From Eopsaltria australis (Eukaryota; Chordata; Aves; Passeriformes; Petroicidae): DNA of 64,000 bases. Each line of letters starts with the position of its first letter. Position 1 is the stretch's first letter. The notes beneath the pieces were generated by a model, which saw nothing but the letters and a program-made list of their open reading frames with translations, ran no database searches and was not told the DNA's origin. Both the position numbers and the translations under genes were made by a program. The stretch lies in the NCBI GenBank assembly GCA_034509425.1, contig JAVTVJ010000012.1, positions 7,475,001 through 7,539,000 on the forward strand. Direction: 5' to 3'. This document shows, one piece after another, positions 1 through 11,600 of this stretch.

Positions 1-2048
1 TGAAAACATATTCAGTAAGAGGATAATTTCCCAAAAGTCTCTTGCTTATGAGGAAAAACCCCGTATTTTTAAATGAACATGTGTACTTAACATATCAGGC
101 TTTTGATTTTAATAGTCTAGGATAATCAAACAGGAGAAGGATGTCCCACCTTCCATGATCACAACAAGATAAGCTAAAGGAAGAAAAGTCTGTCTGTTTA
201 TTTGTTTGTTTATTTTATGTGACCTCAAGCATCTTCTTAGAGGGGAGTTTCAACACGCTGTTCTATACATATCAATACAAATATGGCTAGGAAAAGATGT
301 TATTACAAGTGATCCTACTGTTTCATAGGAAAGTGTCAAATAGAAGCCTAAAAACATAGAGGCACAGAGCTGATCACATATTACCACTGATTACATAAAT
401 ATCTTCTTTTATTTTGATTTCCTTTTGTGTGCTACAGCAAATTCACTCTGAAGAGGGTTGTGCTTAGTAAGGCTTTTGTTCCCATAATTGTTGTACAAGT
501 ACAAAAGAATACTATTACTTGTATAATGTCACAGAAAAAAAATATATATACTTAGCTTGAGAAATAATTTTTCTTGTTAGGAAAAAAGCACGTATAAAGC
601 CTGAACACTGTAATGCTTTCAACAGGAAGACTAGATCTGGAAAGAAGTTGTGTGTCGTGCTTTCTCCTGAACCACTATTAAAAAATACTGATAACTGTGA
701 CCAGTACATGCATGAGAGATATTTCTGTCTAACATGGCAGAAGAAAACATTAGAAACTTTAGGAACAAAATTTGCAGCATAATGGAAAACACCTGTTTCT
801 GTCAGCCTCTTAACCTGAATCCCTTTTCCTTTCTAGATTAAAAAGTCTTCCAACCATATTCAGAAAAGTAGCTTTGATTGGATTTCTAGTAGTATATAAA
901 CTGCAGTAGAGAATTTTAAACAGGACTTGTGGTTTTGGTTGCTTGACAAGTATAAAAAAAAATCTCCTTAGTTCTACCACACACAAAACACTGGGAGAAA
1001 TAACAGCAATGAAGTATTATTCTGTCTAGATGTGTAAGCTGCATAATCAGATCTTCTACTGTATTAGTACAATTCTTGAATTTGTGGAGGAGTTCTCTTT
1101 CCTTATATCTACACTAGCATAAGTAAAGCACTGCCAGTTGGTCCATTTAGAGCAATCAAGGTAACTATGAAACAGTCTCAATATTTTTAATTTCAAATGA
1201 CACTGAAATTACATGAAAACAGCCAAGACCATCAAAACCCATCAGATTCTAGCAATCATAATCTGCTGAAGGTAAGATTCTAATAACAAACTGGAGATAG
1301 CTGCTAAGAAATTGCCTTTAATAAGGAAGGGAGGAAAGGAAGAAGGGAAGAAAAGACGAGAGAGCTGTGTTAACACATATCAGTTACTTGGATACAGCTG
1401 ATAGGGACTTCTGGTGAGGTACATGAAGCATGTAGTGAAGTTAGGAGCACTGTGATTTAAGAAAATCTCAGAGAACATCATCCTTTTATACGTCTTGTTC
1501 TTATGATATTAGCATGATTGATGCTTCAGTGCATTGTACATAACACAATGCTTCCAAAAATCAAAGACTAAATGTAATTCTTTTAGATTTGGTCTTTTAC
1601 CTTGATCATAGGTACAAAAAAATTCTGAAATGCACAAAAATGTGCAAAACTATAACTGGAAAAATAGCACAGTGCTCTTTGCCACTGTTTACTTTTGAAG
1701 TTTTCCCAAACAAGCATGGAAATTTAGCAGTCAACTTCAGTTATTAAAGCTACTTATAAACAGCATAAAACATGCAGTTATGGATTTGTGCATGCAAGGA
1801 TAATCTATGACATCCATCCTGATTTTGCTTAGAGTAGTAGTCAAAACATTTTTGCTTCTTGCAGGTCATGCTGATCTGTGGCATAATTTGAATTCTCAAG
1901 CTGTTATCCATACATCATTCCCAACAACTTTCCAAACTAGAAAATAATTTCCCCTTCTTTAATTAAAACAAGGAGCTACAGTGTGCAGTTGGCTGGGTCC
2001 TGAGTTGCTGCTGGGGAGAGACTTGAGTTTAGGAGTCAGATTCTCAAG
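1..2048. other. Unique AT-rich non-coding DNA
   Basis: No gene is supported. Open frames on both strands are shorter than about 70 codons and show no recognisable domain. The one compositional feature is an uninterrupted purine run of 34 bases at 1323-1356 (mixed AAGG and GGGA units), continuing after one C as GAGAGAG. I see no transposon signature in this stretch. Confidence 0.7.
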
Positions 2049-2130
2049 ATCCTCAGCTGAGATTAACTGGTGAGGCTCAGCTGGAATTAATAGGGCTATC
2101 CCAGTTTACCTAGCTGAGGATATGGTCGTT
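2041..2130. mobile_element. Fold-back (MITE-like) ancient amniote repeat relic
   Basis: Two arms of about 22 bases face each other: the left arm at 2049-2070 (ATCCTCAGCTGAG...AACTGG) and the right arm at 2101-2122 (CCAGTTT...AGCTGAGGAT). They are inverted complements with two mismatches and one single-base gap, separated by a 30-base centre. The right arm followed by TATGGTC resembles the end of a palindromic non-autonomous element common in turtle, crocodile and bird genomes, whose arms read like CCAGTTTACACCAGCTGAGGA. The inverted-repeat geometry is directly visible. The family assignment is from memory. No target-site duplication is clear, as expected for an old copy. Confidence 0.55.
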
Positions 2131-3333
2131 CTGTATTTCTAGCATCAAGCACTGCCAACTGTTTTCAAATACACCTGAAGTGCCTGAATGTCATTATTGC
2201 TAATTGGTATCTATACAACACCTTTGATGCAGATGGGTATAAAGCTCTTTACATATTTTTTATGCCAGATTCCACCCACAGGAACACTAGATTAAATCAG
2301 GAGGAATGCCACCAAAAAAAAAAGCAGAGTGTAGAGAAAAAGCAGCACATCATGAAACAGAAAGTACATCTGGCTGTTAGAGGAGTGATTTTTTGCACAC
2401 TGTTTGCAAATGCAACCAGTTCTAGGGTAGAACAAGGCAGCAGTTCAACTGTACCCATGTACAACTAAACAAGTTGTGCATGGTAATAATTCCTTGATTT
2501 TACTTATGACAAACAGTAATTAGCTCATGATTATGTAAATATATTCTTATCCAGGTAACATTTTTCATTGCTTGTATTGCAGACAGGAGCTCTGCAGCTA
2601 AGAAATATGCACAATTAGTAGGAAAAAAAGTTTATAAATTATGATAAAGAGCTCCTAAGATTTACCATGTCACAAAACCTCCCAGTGTTTCTCCCAGTTT
2701 CCAGCTACCTATATAGTTAATCAAGCAATAATTGATCTGTAATAAAGCCACAAGACATGCTTCAGTATGATCAGAGTGAGTCTTTCTGCTGAGGAAGACT
2801 GTTCTGTCCTGGGATAGAGGTTCTTCATCATAACTCAGAATGGTTCTGTCCGTTTCCCACGCAATTCATCCAGGGAGCAGTTGGCTGTATGATTGAAGAG
2901 ATGCATGGCTCTCACTCCCCAAGAGGTGCTTCTTCATATAGAGGAGCATTAATCAGTTGAGGATTTACAGATGAAAACCAGAGCCTGAGCTGATTCCAGC
3001 CACAGTCCTGGAGAAAAGAGTGGTAGTACAGAGCCCTGCTGCATATTCCACACTTGTCCTGGTGGAGACCTGGGCCACTGTATTCTGCAGTGCCATAATC
3101 TCTGTATTCGAGTTCATTTGGCTTTGTATACAGTGAAACACAGTAATCCACTTCACATTTGATAAAGTAGTTTAGTGGCCATATCCTCATCCATGGGGGA
3201 AGAGGTGCAGACTTTTGGCAATGTTCTGGGTATGTCTGTATGGCACATGGGCTAGTGCTGCTGCCCTGTGGGCACTCACATCAGCACAGTCCTGCACATG
3301 AGCCAAGGAAGTCCAGCAAAGAATGCAGTGTAG
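2131..3333. other. Unique non-coding DNA, with one Cys-rich open frame
   Basis: No gene is supported. An open frame on the minus strand (2912-3190, 92 codons) is unusually rich in Cys and Tyr, but it has no start context, splice signals or recognisable family (see findings). The rest is unique AT-rich sequence with no mobile-element signature. Confidence 0.6.

Positions 3334-3400
<67 letters not shown>
3334..3400. repeat. (TATC)n / (GATA)n tetranucleotide microsatellite
   Basis: A perfect 67-base array of the TATC unit (GATA on the other strand), nearly 17 units without interruption. Perfect tetranucleotide arrays of this length are normally polymorphic in bird populations. It is flanked by unique sequence on both sides (CAGTGTAG before, GCCAGGAATAG after). 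Confidence 0.97.
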
Positions 3401-5568
3401 GCCAGGAATAGTTTAGAGCTGTAATCACTAGAGTCCACAGAAGCATTTGGCCTGACACCCTGCATGTAGGCTCTGGTTAACCCTCACAGAGTTCTTCCAC
3501 CCCAGCTAGCTGCATAAACACACTAGCAACACTTCATGGCCAGCTTGGCAGAAATTGCAGAGAGGGAGCAATGTAGTACAAATGTCTGAGAGTTGACATT
3601 TGTACCACAACTAGAAGACAGAGATTAAGAAGTGACAAACACACAACAGGCAAGAAAAGCTTGGGACAAGAGCAGAGCAGAGAAGGAGCTGCAAGAGATG
3701 GACTGAAAGTTATTTCAAAGCTGATATTTCTAGTGATATTTTATTTTTGTGAGGTATAAATGGAGCCTGACGTTTCAGAATACACTGTGACAGTAATGGC
3801 TGTCAGAGTATGCAGCCGGCTATTTTCAATCTATCAGACCCCCGTAGCATCTGTGGCTGGTTTAAAAGGCCTGCTGTGGTGTGTAAATGTGGGACACTGT
3901 GATGAATGTGTGTCACTTATGAAATGGTGGGCTAGCCCTGAAAAATTATTTGATAGCAGAGGCTTGTGCCAAAGAATCACTGATGAGTAAAGGGTTGTTT
4001 TCCTTGTTGAGCTGTCACCTGCTCCAGCATGCTTCTGGGACACAGAGGCAAGTTTACTTCCTTATGAAATAGCCTTTTTTCAAATACTTCCCAGAACTCA
4101 TAAAGAGCATTACTTTTAACAAAATGCTCAATGATATTGAAAGTAGGAAGCCTGATTCTCCTTATGCTGGGTTGAGCCTTAGGACTAAAGCAACAACACA
4201 AAACAATTTGTCTGGTTTGTAAACTGAGAACATTTTCCATGTGACTGACTGGAACAGGAAGCACATGTTGAGAGCCCCCAAGTACCATTTCCGCAGAAGG
4301 ATTCTGTTCACTGCAATGAGACCTTTAAAAAATATCCAAGATGTGAAAAGATATTTGAGAAATTTTCATGAAGAATTTTTAGTACCCTCTGCTGTAATAA
4401 GCAGAAGGTGTTTAATAAACATGATATGCAGCAGTTGCTAAGCAGAATCTGATTTATGTACAGTAGCAGTTAGAAGCAACTACACATCAGGGTTGTACAC
4501 TTTATTTGACTGTGAATTCTGATTTTCTGATGGAAGCAATTCTGCTGAACTTTATTTATAATCAGCTTACAACATGGGTAGCAGTATTATAAATGCTTCT
4601 CAAATTACATAGCAAATCTTGTTGTCTTCTTGGGCAAATAATCATGAGCTTTAATTGTAATACAGGTCATTGTCAAGGGTATAACACTTTCCAAACCCTT
4701 CTGATAGTTGAAATCATACAGCATTTTAAAACAGAATGCATGTCAACTCACTGTACCTGAGATGGCATGGCATCTGCTCACTACATATATTCCAAAACAA
4801 ATTTTTTCCTGATTTTTAATTCCCCCCATTTAATTAATTATTGAAATGTAATGGATTCCTCTATGGATCACATTTGGGTTTGTGCAAGTGAAGAAGAGGG
4901 ATCCAGGAGCCTTAGTCTCTGCTCCATCAGTGTAAATAGAGCAGTTTCTACACCAACATAAACATGTTCACTGTGTATCAGAGCAACACAAATCAGAGCC
5001 TGACCCAGAAAGAGAGCAAGGGACAGAAGTACAGGTTCAGTCAGTGGTGTTCAAGAATCAAATATACGTTTTGTCTGCAGACAGAACAAAAATGAGGATG
5101 TAAGCTGTGCCTCATATGGCATTCTATGATTACAGTGCTCTGTCTTTATCTCATTAGAAGTCGGTAAAATCAACGGATTAATCTTTACTTATATCAGATG
5201 AAAAACTTGTCAAAGAGAAAGCAGACATAGTCTAGGGAAAGCTCCTAACCTCTCTTCCGCTTCCACTTCTCTTTCCAATTCCTATTTCCTTCCTCAATAT
5301 GTTAGAAATTGTAAAATGAAAGGAGACTTAATAGAGCCCCACAATGAATTTTCAGGGCCAGCAAGTGGAGAATGACATTCATATCACTCAAGTCAAACAG
5401 ACAAAAAATCCTGATTTAGAATGGTTCCTAAAGCCAGTGAAAACATTTCTGGGCATGAATCTGTCTGCCACATTGGAAGTAAAGAAGCAACAGAACCCTG
5501 TCAAGGAATAAGCTTTACTTTTAATCTGAATTAATCTGGTGTTATCAGATGGCTATCATAATAATGTC
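3401..5568. other. Unique non-coding DNA
   Basis: No gene, RNA or mobile element recognised. Open frames at 3760-3990 (+), 3977-4288 (-) and 4241-4441 (+) overlap one another in different frames and have no domain or codon bias that would favour any of them. A weak resemblance to an ancient repeat near 4905-4950 was not strong enough to call. Confidence 0.65.
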
Positions 5569-5569
5569 G

Positions 5570-5604
<35 letters not shown>

Positions 5605-5605
5605 A
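5569..5605. repeat. (AT)n dinucleotide tract
   Basis: About 37 bases of alternating T and A, interrupted once by a C (5578), running into ACACGTGC. Such tracts form flexible, easily melted DNA and are often polymorphic. Confidence 0.93.
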
Positions 5606-7629
5606 CGTGCTTTTTTACCCTTCTAGACAGTCTGATTCAAAGAGCAAGGGTTCTGCAGCAGATCACTTGCACACTGCTATTTCTTGGGGTCACAACACCA
5701 TATGCACAGAAATAAAAGTTAAGGGGCTTCAGCAGACAGAACAAGAGGGAGTGGAAAGGATTCTGGGCTGAAGTGAGGTGGAGTTGGATCTTAGGTCCTT
5801 GGCCAAGTTCTGTTCTCCATTATAGATGCAGAAATTTAGATGTTCCCTCCATCATGCAGGTTCCAGGAAAATCTAATATAATGCAGTTGCATGAATAAAT
5901 ACATCCATGGGAGAAAAACACTCCAGTCTAAACCCAGCCAGACCTAACTCTGGCACATACAAAGGTATCACACAGCCCTCTTTGCCAAAGGCTACCTGAG
6001 CTACACCAGTGATGCCACACTGTACAAGAGCCAGAGAAGGGTCTTGCCCCATATTTTTCCTGAATCAGAGGATGTTTATTTCTAGAGCAAAATTTTTCCC
6101 CTGTCAAAATCTGCAAGAATGACCATTGGTGAGGACACCTCCTTCTTGCACATGCAATGTGTGCTGCTATTCCACCTGTGCACACGTGGTGCAGTCCTCT
6201 GTTGGTGTCCTACACCAAGATAGATTCTGCACTGCAGCACATAGTGGTCATACATAATAACCTTCAGAGTCCACTCTGTTTACAGTGTTAATGTGTTATG
6301 TCAAGCTAAGTTCTCACCCTTTTTCCTACCGGCCTGCTCTGTGAGGTTTGTATTTCCCTCTCTCAATCAATAATTGCTTAAGTAGCAAATAGAGTTCCCA
6401 TCCCCCAGCACTAATAGACCCTCATGCAGTCAGGAAGCATCAAGATGAACCCTCAGTTACCACTGTGCACCCTGTTTAATGTATGCATTTTTATGGCCTC
6501 TGATGTATATGGTTCCATTACTGTCTATGACTGCCGAGTACTGGAGCTAGTTAATGTATTATTTATTTTATTACCCCTTTGTATAAGCTGGTATTTGCAA
6601 TTTGGAATTTTATATACTTTGGTTCTGTAATGGTTTCATAATGTGTACACAGCTCAATAATTAAAAAAATACATCTTACCACCTCACCTCCAGAGCCCAG
6701 TGTGTTTGTGCTGCTAACTGCACATTCCGGCCGGCACCAGTCCAGCATCATCTGCCAGTCCCTCTGCTCCTGGCCCCAAAACCCTTGCCAGTCCCACTGT
6801 CAGGACACAGCCCTGAGAAATGCAGCACCATTTTGTTCTTCCTTTTTGGGACCAGAAGGAAGTTTTTCAGAATTTTAGAGTTTTCAGATTTTTAGAGCTA
6901 ATATGTGCTTGTCTGGCACATCCCTTTCATTTCCAAGGATGGAGCCCCATGAGCATGAGGTCTGTCTGTCTGCCCCAGGCTCAGCCGCATGCAGGATTTC
7001 ACCTGAGCAGAAACAGAGGCAATTTCCCTCACCAACAAAGCAAGTTCCTGCCAGTACAAGCCCACATGCAGCACACTGAGCAACAGGATGGACTGAAGAG
7101 ACAATTTCTCTCTCCTGGCAGGGCCATCAGCATGTCCTACATCCAATTCTGGCTGCACAGTCCTAGCCTGGGTGTCCTGCAGCACTGCTAATTCTCCTGC
7201 TGGCTCATGATGAGGAACTTGTCACTTCTCCAAATGGCCTGGAAGTTCATTTTCAAAAATTTACAGCCATATCCTTTCAGATATCACAGCCTTACTGCAC
7301 GACTGTGGTTATGAGTTTGATTAAGTAATTTTTGCCTGGTTCAAATTTTCAAGCTGAACTGTGACCTGTCCAAATACATACATATAAGAAAGCACTGCAC
7401 ACTATTACTTTGTATCTTCCTCCTCATGGTTGCCAGCCAAACCACATGGCACATGCACAGAAACCCTTTGATTTCAGTGCTGGGCCTGCAAAATGCTCTG
7501 TCACAACAAAGGGTCTCTACCAGTTCCTTGTCTGGTAGAGGTCCTGCACTTAAACCAGATGGTCCACTGGACAGGAAGATAAATGCTGGGGGTTGTTTGA
7601 TTGTGGTTCTCTGCAACAGCACAAGCACA
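5606..7629. other. Unique non-coding DNA
   Basis: No gene is supported. The two overlapping frames at 6820-7191 (+) and 6898-7185 (-) lie on opposite strands of the same DNA, and neither shows a recognisable domain. No LTR, CR1 or simple repeat is seen before the LTR that begins near 7630. Confidence 0.65.
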
Positions 7630-8603
7630 TGTTAGTTTTGGCTAAAAAGGCACCAAAAATTCAATGTCTGCAGAGGATTGTGTCTTACTGCTGCTGGGAG
7701 TGATTGGAGGCACTGTGAAGCTCTGTGACAACATATTTAGGAAGGGGGGGAAAAAAAGAGAAGTTACTGAGCAGAAGTAATTGTGGCCAGAGGAGTGAGG
7801 AGTAAGAATATGTGAGAGGAACAGCTCTGCAGGCACTCAGGTCAATGAAGAAGTGGGAAGAAGGGCTCCAGGTGCTGGAGTGTGCTTTCCCTACAGTCTG
7901 TGGTGAAGACCGTGGTGAAGGAGCTGTGCCCCTGCAGCCCATGAAGGTCCCTGGGGATGCCTGCAGCCCCTGGAGGGCAGTGCACAGAGATCCACCCACA
8001 GCCCCTGGAGGAGCCCCACCCCAGAGCAGGTGGATGCCCAAAAGAAGGCTGTGACCCCAAGGGGAAACCATGCTGGAGCAGCCTGTTCCTGAAGGACTGC
8101 ACAGAGAGGGGAAAAAAAGAGACCATGCTGTAGCAGTTCATGAAGAACTGTAGCCTGTGGGAAGGACTCACATTGGAGAAGTTTGTGAAGGACTGTCTCC
8201 TGTGTGAGGAAACCCACACTGGAGCAGGTGAAAGAGTTCTGAGGAGAAAGCAGCTGCAGAAAAAACATGTGATGAACTGACCAAAACCTCCATTCCCATG
8301 CACCATTGGGAGAGGAGGAGGTAGAGAATTTGGAATAAAGTCTGGGAAGGAGGGAGGGGCAGGGGGAAGCTGTTTTTAATAATCGTTTTACTTCTCATTA
8401 TCCTGCTCTGATTTGATTGGTAATAAATTCAATTAAGTCAAGTCTGTTTTGTCCATGATGATAATCAGTGAGTGACTTCTCCCCGTCTTCATCTCAGCTC
8501 ATGAACCATTCATTAAATTTTCTCTCCCCTCCACAGCTGAGGAGGGCAGTGGTAGAGCAGCTTTGGTGGGCAGCTGGCCTCCAGCCAGGTTCCAACCACC
8601 ACA
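7630..8603 (+). mobile_element. Solo LTR of an avian ERVL-like endogenous retrovirus
   Basis: The 3' end is clear: the sequence from about 8530 to 8603 (CAGCTGAGGAGGGCAG, then GGTGGGCAGCTGGC, ending CAACCACCACA) matches the end of a long avian LTR family. The interior shows that family's signature of repeated 'GGAGCAG...GAAGGACTG' phrases. A TATA-like ACATATTTAG lies at 7731-7740, and a poly(A) signal AATAAA at 8422-8427 sets the orientation as plus. The 5' part is diverged; 7630 is chosen because TGTTAGTTTTGGCTAAAAAGG there resembles the family start. No internal gag, pol or env sequence and no second LTR in tandem are present, so this is a solo LTR left by recombination. The flanks (GCACA before, GATGC after) show no target duplication, in keeping with great age. 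The 3' boundary is firm and the 5' boundary uncertain. Confidence 0.82.
8422..8427 (+). promoter_or_regulatory. LTR polyadenylation signal AATAAA
   Basis: A canonical AATAAA in the expected position about 180 bases before the end of the solo LTR. A transcript starting in or reading through this element on the plus strand could be polyadenylated here. The minus-strand LTR at 24.7-25.7 kb has the same site mutated to GATAAA. Confidence 0.6.
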
Positions 8604-11600
8604 GATGCAATCCTAAAAACATCACACTAACACAGAAAGGATTAAGGCAGCATCAGGATCAGGCAGCCTGATGCAGGTCCTTGCACCCAGGCAAGTCAGT
8701 GGGGGCCACCTTGCCCCAACAAAGACAAGTAGCAGTGACCCTGTGCATGCAGCCAGGGGGAGCAGGGGCCACAGGAGGGAGCTGGAGTGCTCAGAGCACA
8801 GCTCAAATCTAAGGAAGAATTGTGGGTGAGTAATGAGACCTGGAAAACACTGAAATGAAGAAGCCTTAGTCGTGTCAGTGTTCAGCACACAGAGGCGTGC
8901 AAGCACTCTCACTTTTTTCCCTCCATTGAATAAAATGTCAAAGTTAACAGTACTCATACAGAAGGGAAAAAAAACAAACCTAACTTAATTATGCAGGTCT
9001 TTAGGAGAAAGAAAAAACAAAGGTGGGGTGAGTAGAGTTCCAGGTTATGTGGCACCAAAACAGGGAAAAATATGAATCCAGACTCCATAACCCATAAATA
9101 AAGAGTGACAACACCTGGTAGAGAGGGTTAGATACCAGAAAGGATAATACTCTGCCATGACTATCAGCATTTGTATCCAAAATATTTGCATCAGAGTATT
9201 AGGTGAAAAGAGGACTGGATGACTCATGATGAAACCCCTGAGTAAGAGATGTGGGTTCAGTTTCAGTGTGTTCTGTATGAGTCTTTCCTGTATGAGCCTG
9301 GCCACGTTCTCTCTCTGCTCACCATCTCTTTGGCTCAGATGGTGAGTGCTACTCCACAGAGGTTGCCTTGCTTCATGTGCTCACAGTCCTCCTGGCAGAG
9401 CCCACTCCACTATCAGGTGGGACAAGCAAGCACAGCAACCCAAAGAACTATTGCCAGTCATAAATTGTTTTAAACCAGCTTCTACCCCACACAACTGAGT
9501 TGATGTAAATAACCAGTGCTACTAACAGGTGATAGAAGCAGCAGAGTGTTTCAGAAAGAAAGCAGCTTTCCCTGTTTAATTTAACCAAGTACACACACAC
9601 ACGCAAACGAGACAGTTTTTCAAAAATGAGGATGCAGATGAGAGATTCAAGGACAGTTCTAACTTGCCCTCTGTCAATTTACAAGAGAATTTATTCCAGA
9701 CTATTCATACATGAATATTTAGCATGGCAACAATTACATCCAATGACACCCATGAGATACATAGTAGTGAAGACCCTCTCCAAGGAGCATGCACAATTCT
9801 GTAACTGGACTGAACATATGATTTTTTAAAATTATTTTTCTTTGGACCTTTCAATAATATTTCCTTTCATTATTATATTAATTTTGTACATATTGTTGCC
9901 ATATTTTACAAATGATGGGTATGATTGATTCACATGAGTAGAAATGGATACGTGACAGGAAGTAAAGGGGAGAGACAGTGGCTGCTGAGGCATGTTAAAA
10001 TAGCCTGTGGTCAATCTTATTCTTAATGCAAAGACCTTGTTTTTGTTGTATAAAGGAAGAAGGAGGGGGAAGGGAGAGAGTCAGTTAGGAGCAATCACTC
10101 AGGGCTTAAATAGCACAAACCTAAAGACATATAAAAAATAAAGTGGCTTCAACTCCACAAATAAGATCTAACACCAAAACCACAAAATAGCAAACATAAG
10201 GTCTATATATGGCTAGGCAGAATGCTTTTCTGTATGGATAATTCATGTATTTTCAATATGAAGCTCTGTGGTTATCATGCCCTATTATAAGCTCTTGCTG
10301 TGGAACACATTATTAGTTAGGAAGAAGAAAAAAAAAGGCAATGAATATTCATGCTAATATTCCAGATACAAAACTCTGACAAATCCAGTAAAATGGAAAC
10401 CAGGGAATACTGAGGTCAAAACACATGCAACTAGAGTTATGATGACTTGTCTTGAGAGCTTATTTAATTCAGGGTCTACATTAAACTGGACATCATTCCA
10501 AAGAACATGTTTACCCAGGTTTGAGACGTCCTTTGCTGACCATGGAGCGTGCTTCCAAAGCAGGCAGTACAGTGTCTGTGATCTTCAATTCACATGGATG
10601 CTGACTCCACTGCAGAAATAAATGCAACAGGCAAAGCCCCAAACCAACACCTAGAATCATCTTTCTGGTTAAAGTAGAACTTTTCTCACTTCCTACAGCT
10701 TTCTAGTAACTCCTAAAAGTGCTGTCCAGAGCCTGGATGACCACCCATCTCTTCTGCGTTGGGCCAAGGAGAAAATATTTGGCAGGAACAAAGTGGATTT
10801 TGGCAGCTTTACTAAGTGTACTGACAGTGAAAGAGGCATCTTAGCAGGTTAGTCTTCTGCTGGCCCACCTTACTCAGTAAAAGATATTTATGGTAGTCCA
10901 CTTAATGTTTTCCACAAAACACAGAAAACCAAATAACAATAATCCTTGGTTTAGAACAATTAAATTTCACTAAACTCTCTAGTGAGGTTTTGCAGCCATC
11001 TGAAAATGTGTTCTTTAGGGGGATGACAAGTTGCTTTACCTAAAAAAGTGGTCCTGGAATTCTTTCACAAGGCATGGGAGTGTATCTGCATCTGTGGCCT
11101 GAGAAATACAGTCCTCAGAGAAATCCACTCAAAACTCCACCTGCCAGTTGCATGGTTGGATTTGATAGTATAAACCCCAGACACTATGGGACTGTCTTCG
11201 AGGCAAAAGTATTAAGTTGCAGCACATTATTCACTGAGTTAGAAAAGAACAAACATTTAATTATTGCAAATTTAAAAGCAAAATTCTGTAGGACTGGGAT
11301 AAGGAGATAAATCATTAAGGGATTAGATACTGCTGAACAGAGTAATGCAACGAGGTCAGGAGATGAAACTAAGCCTTTGGCTCATCAGCATTACCCTAAA
11401 AAAGCAATGGCACTGCCTCTCTGAAATTAATTTAGCCCTGTCCATGCCACCCCTTAGACATTGTGGGAGAAGTTAGATATTTGCCTCTGTTCACTCATTT
11501 CTAAAAGAGTTTATTTGGTAAAAACTCTGCATCTCCGTCCTGTCCATCTGAGAACTGAGATCGGTGACACCATTTACAAAAATATTCAGTAACATTTTCT

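Noticed and set aside
4861..4960. Possible ancient amniote repeat (ATCAGTGTAAATAGAG region)
   Set aside because: Only a few short words match; too weak to call.
7685..8306. Minus-strand frames of 125-154 codons
   Set aside because: They are antisense to the ERVL-like LTR, whose repeated G+C-rich phrases stay open in several frames.
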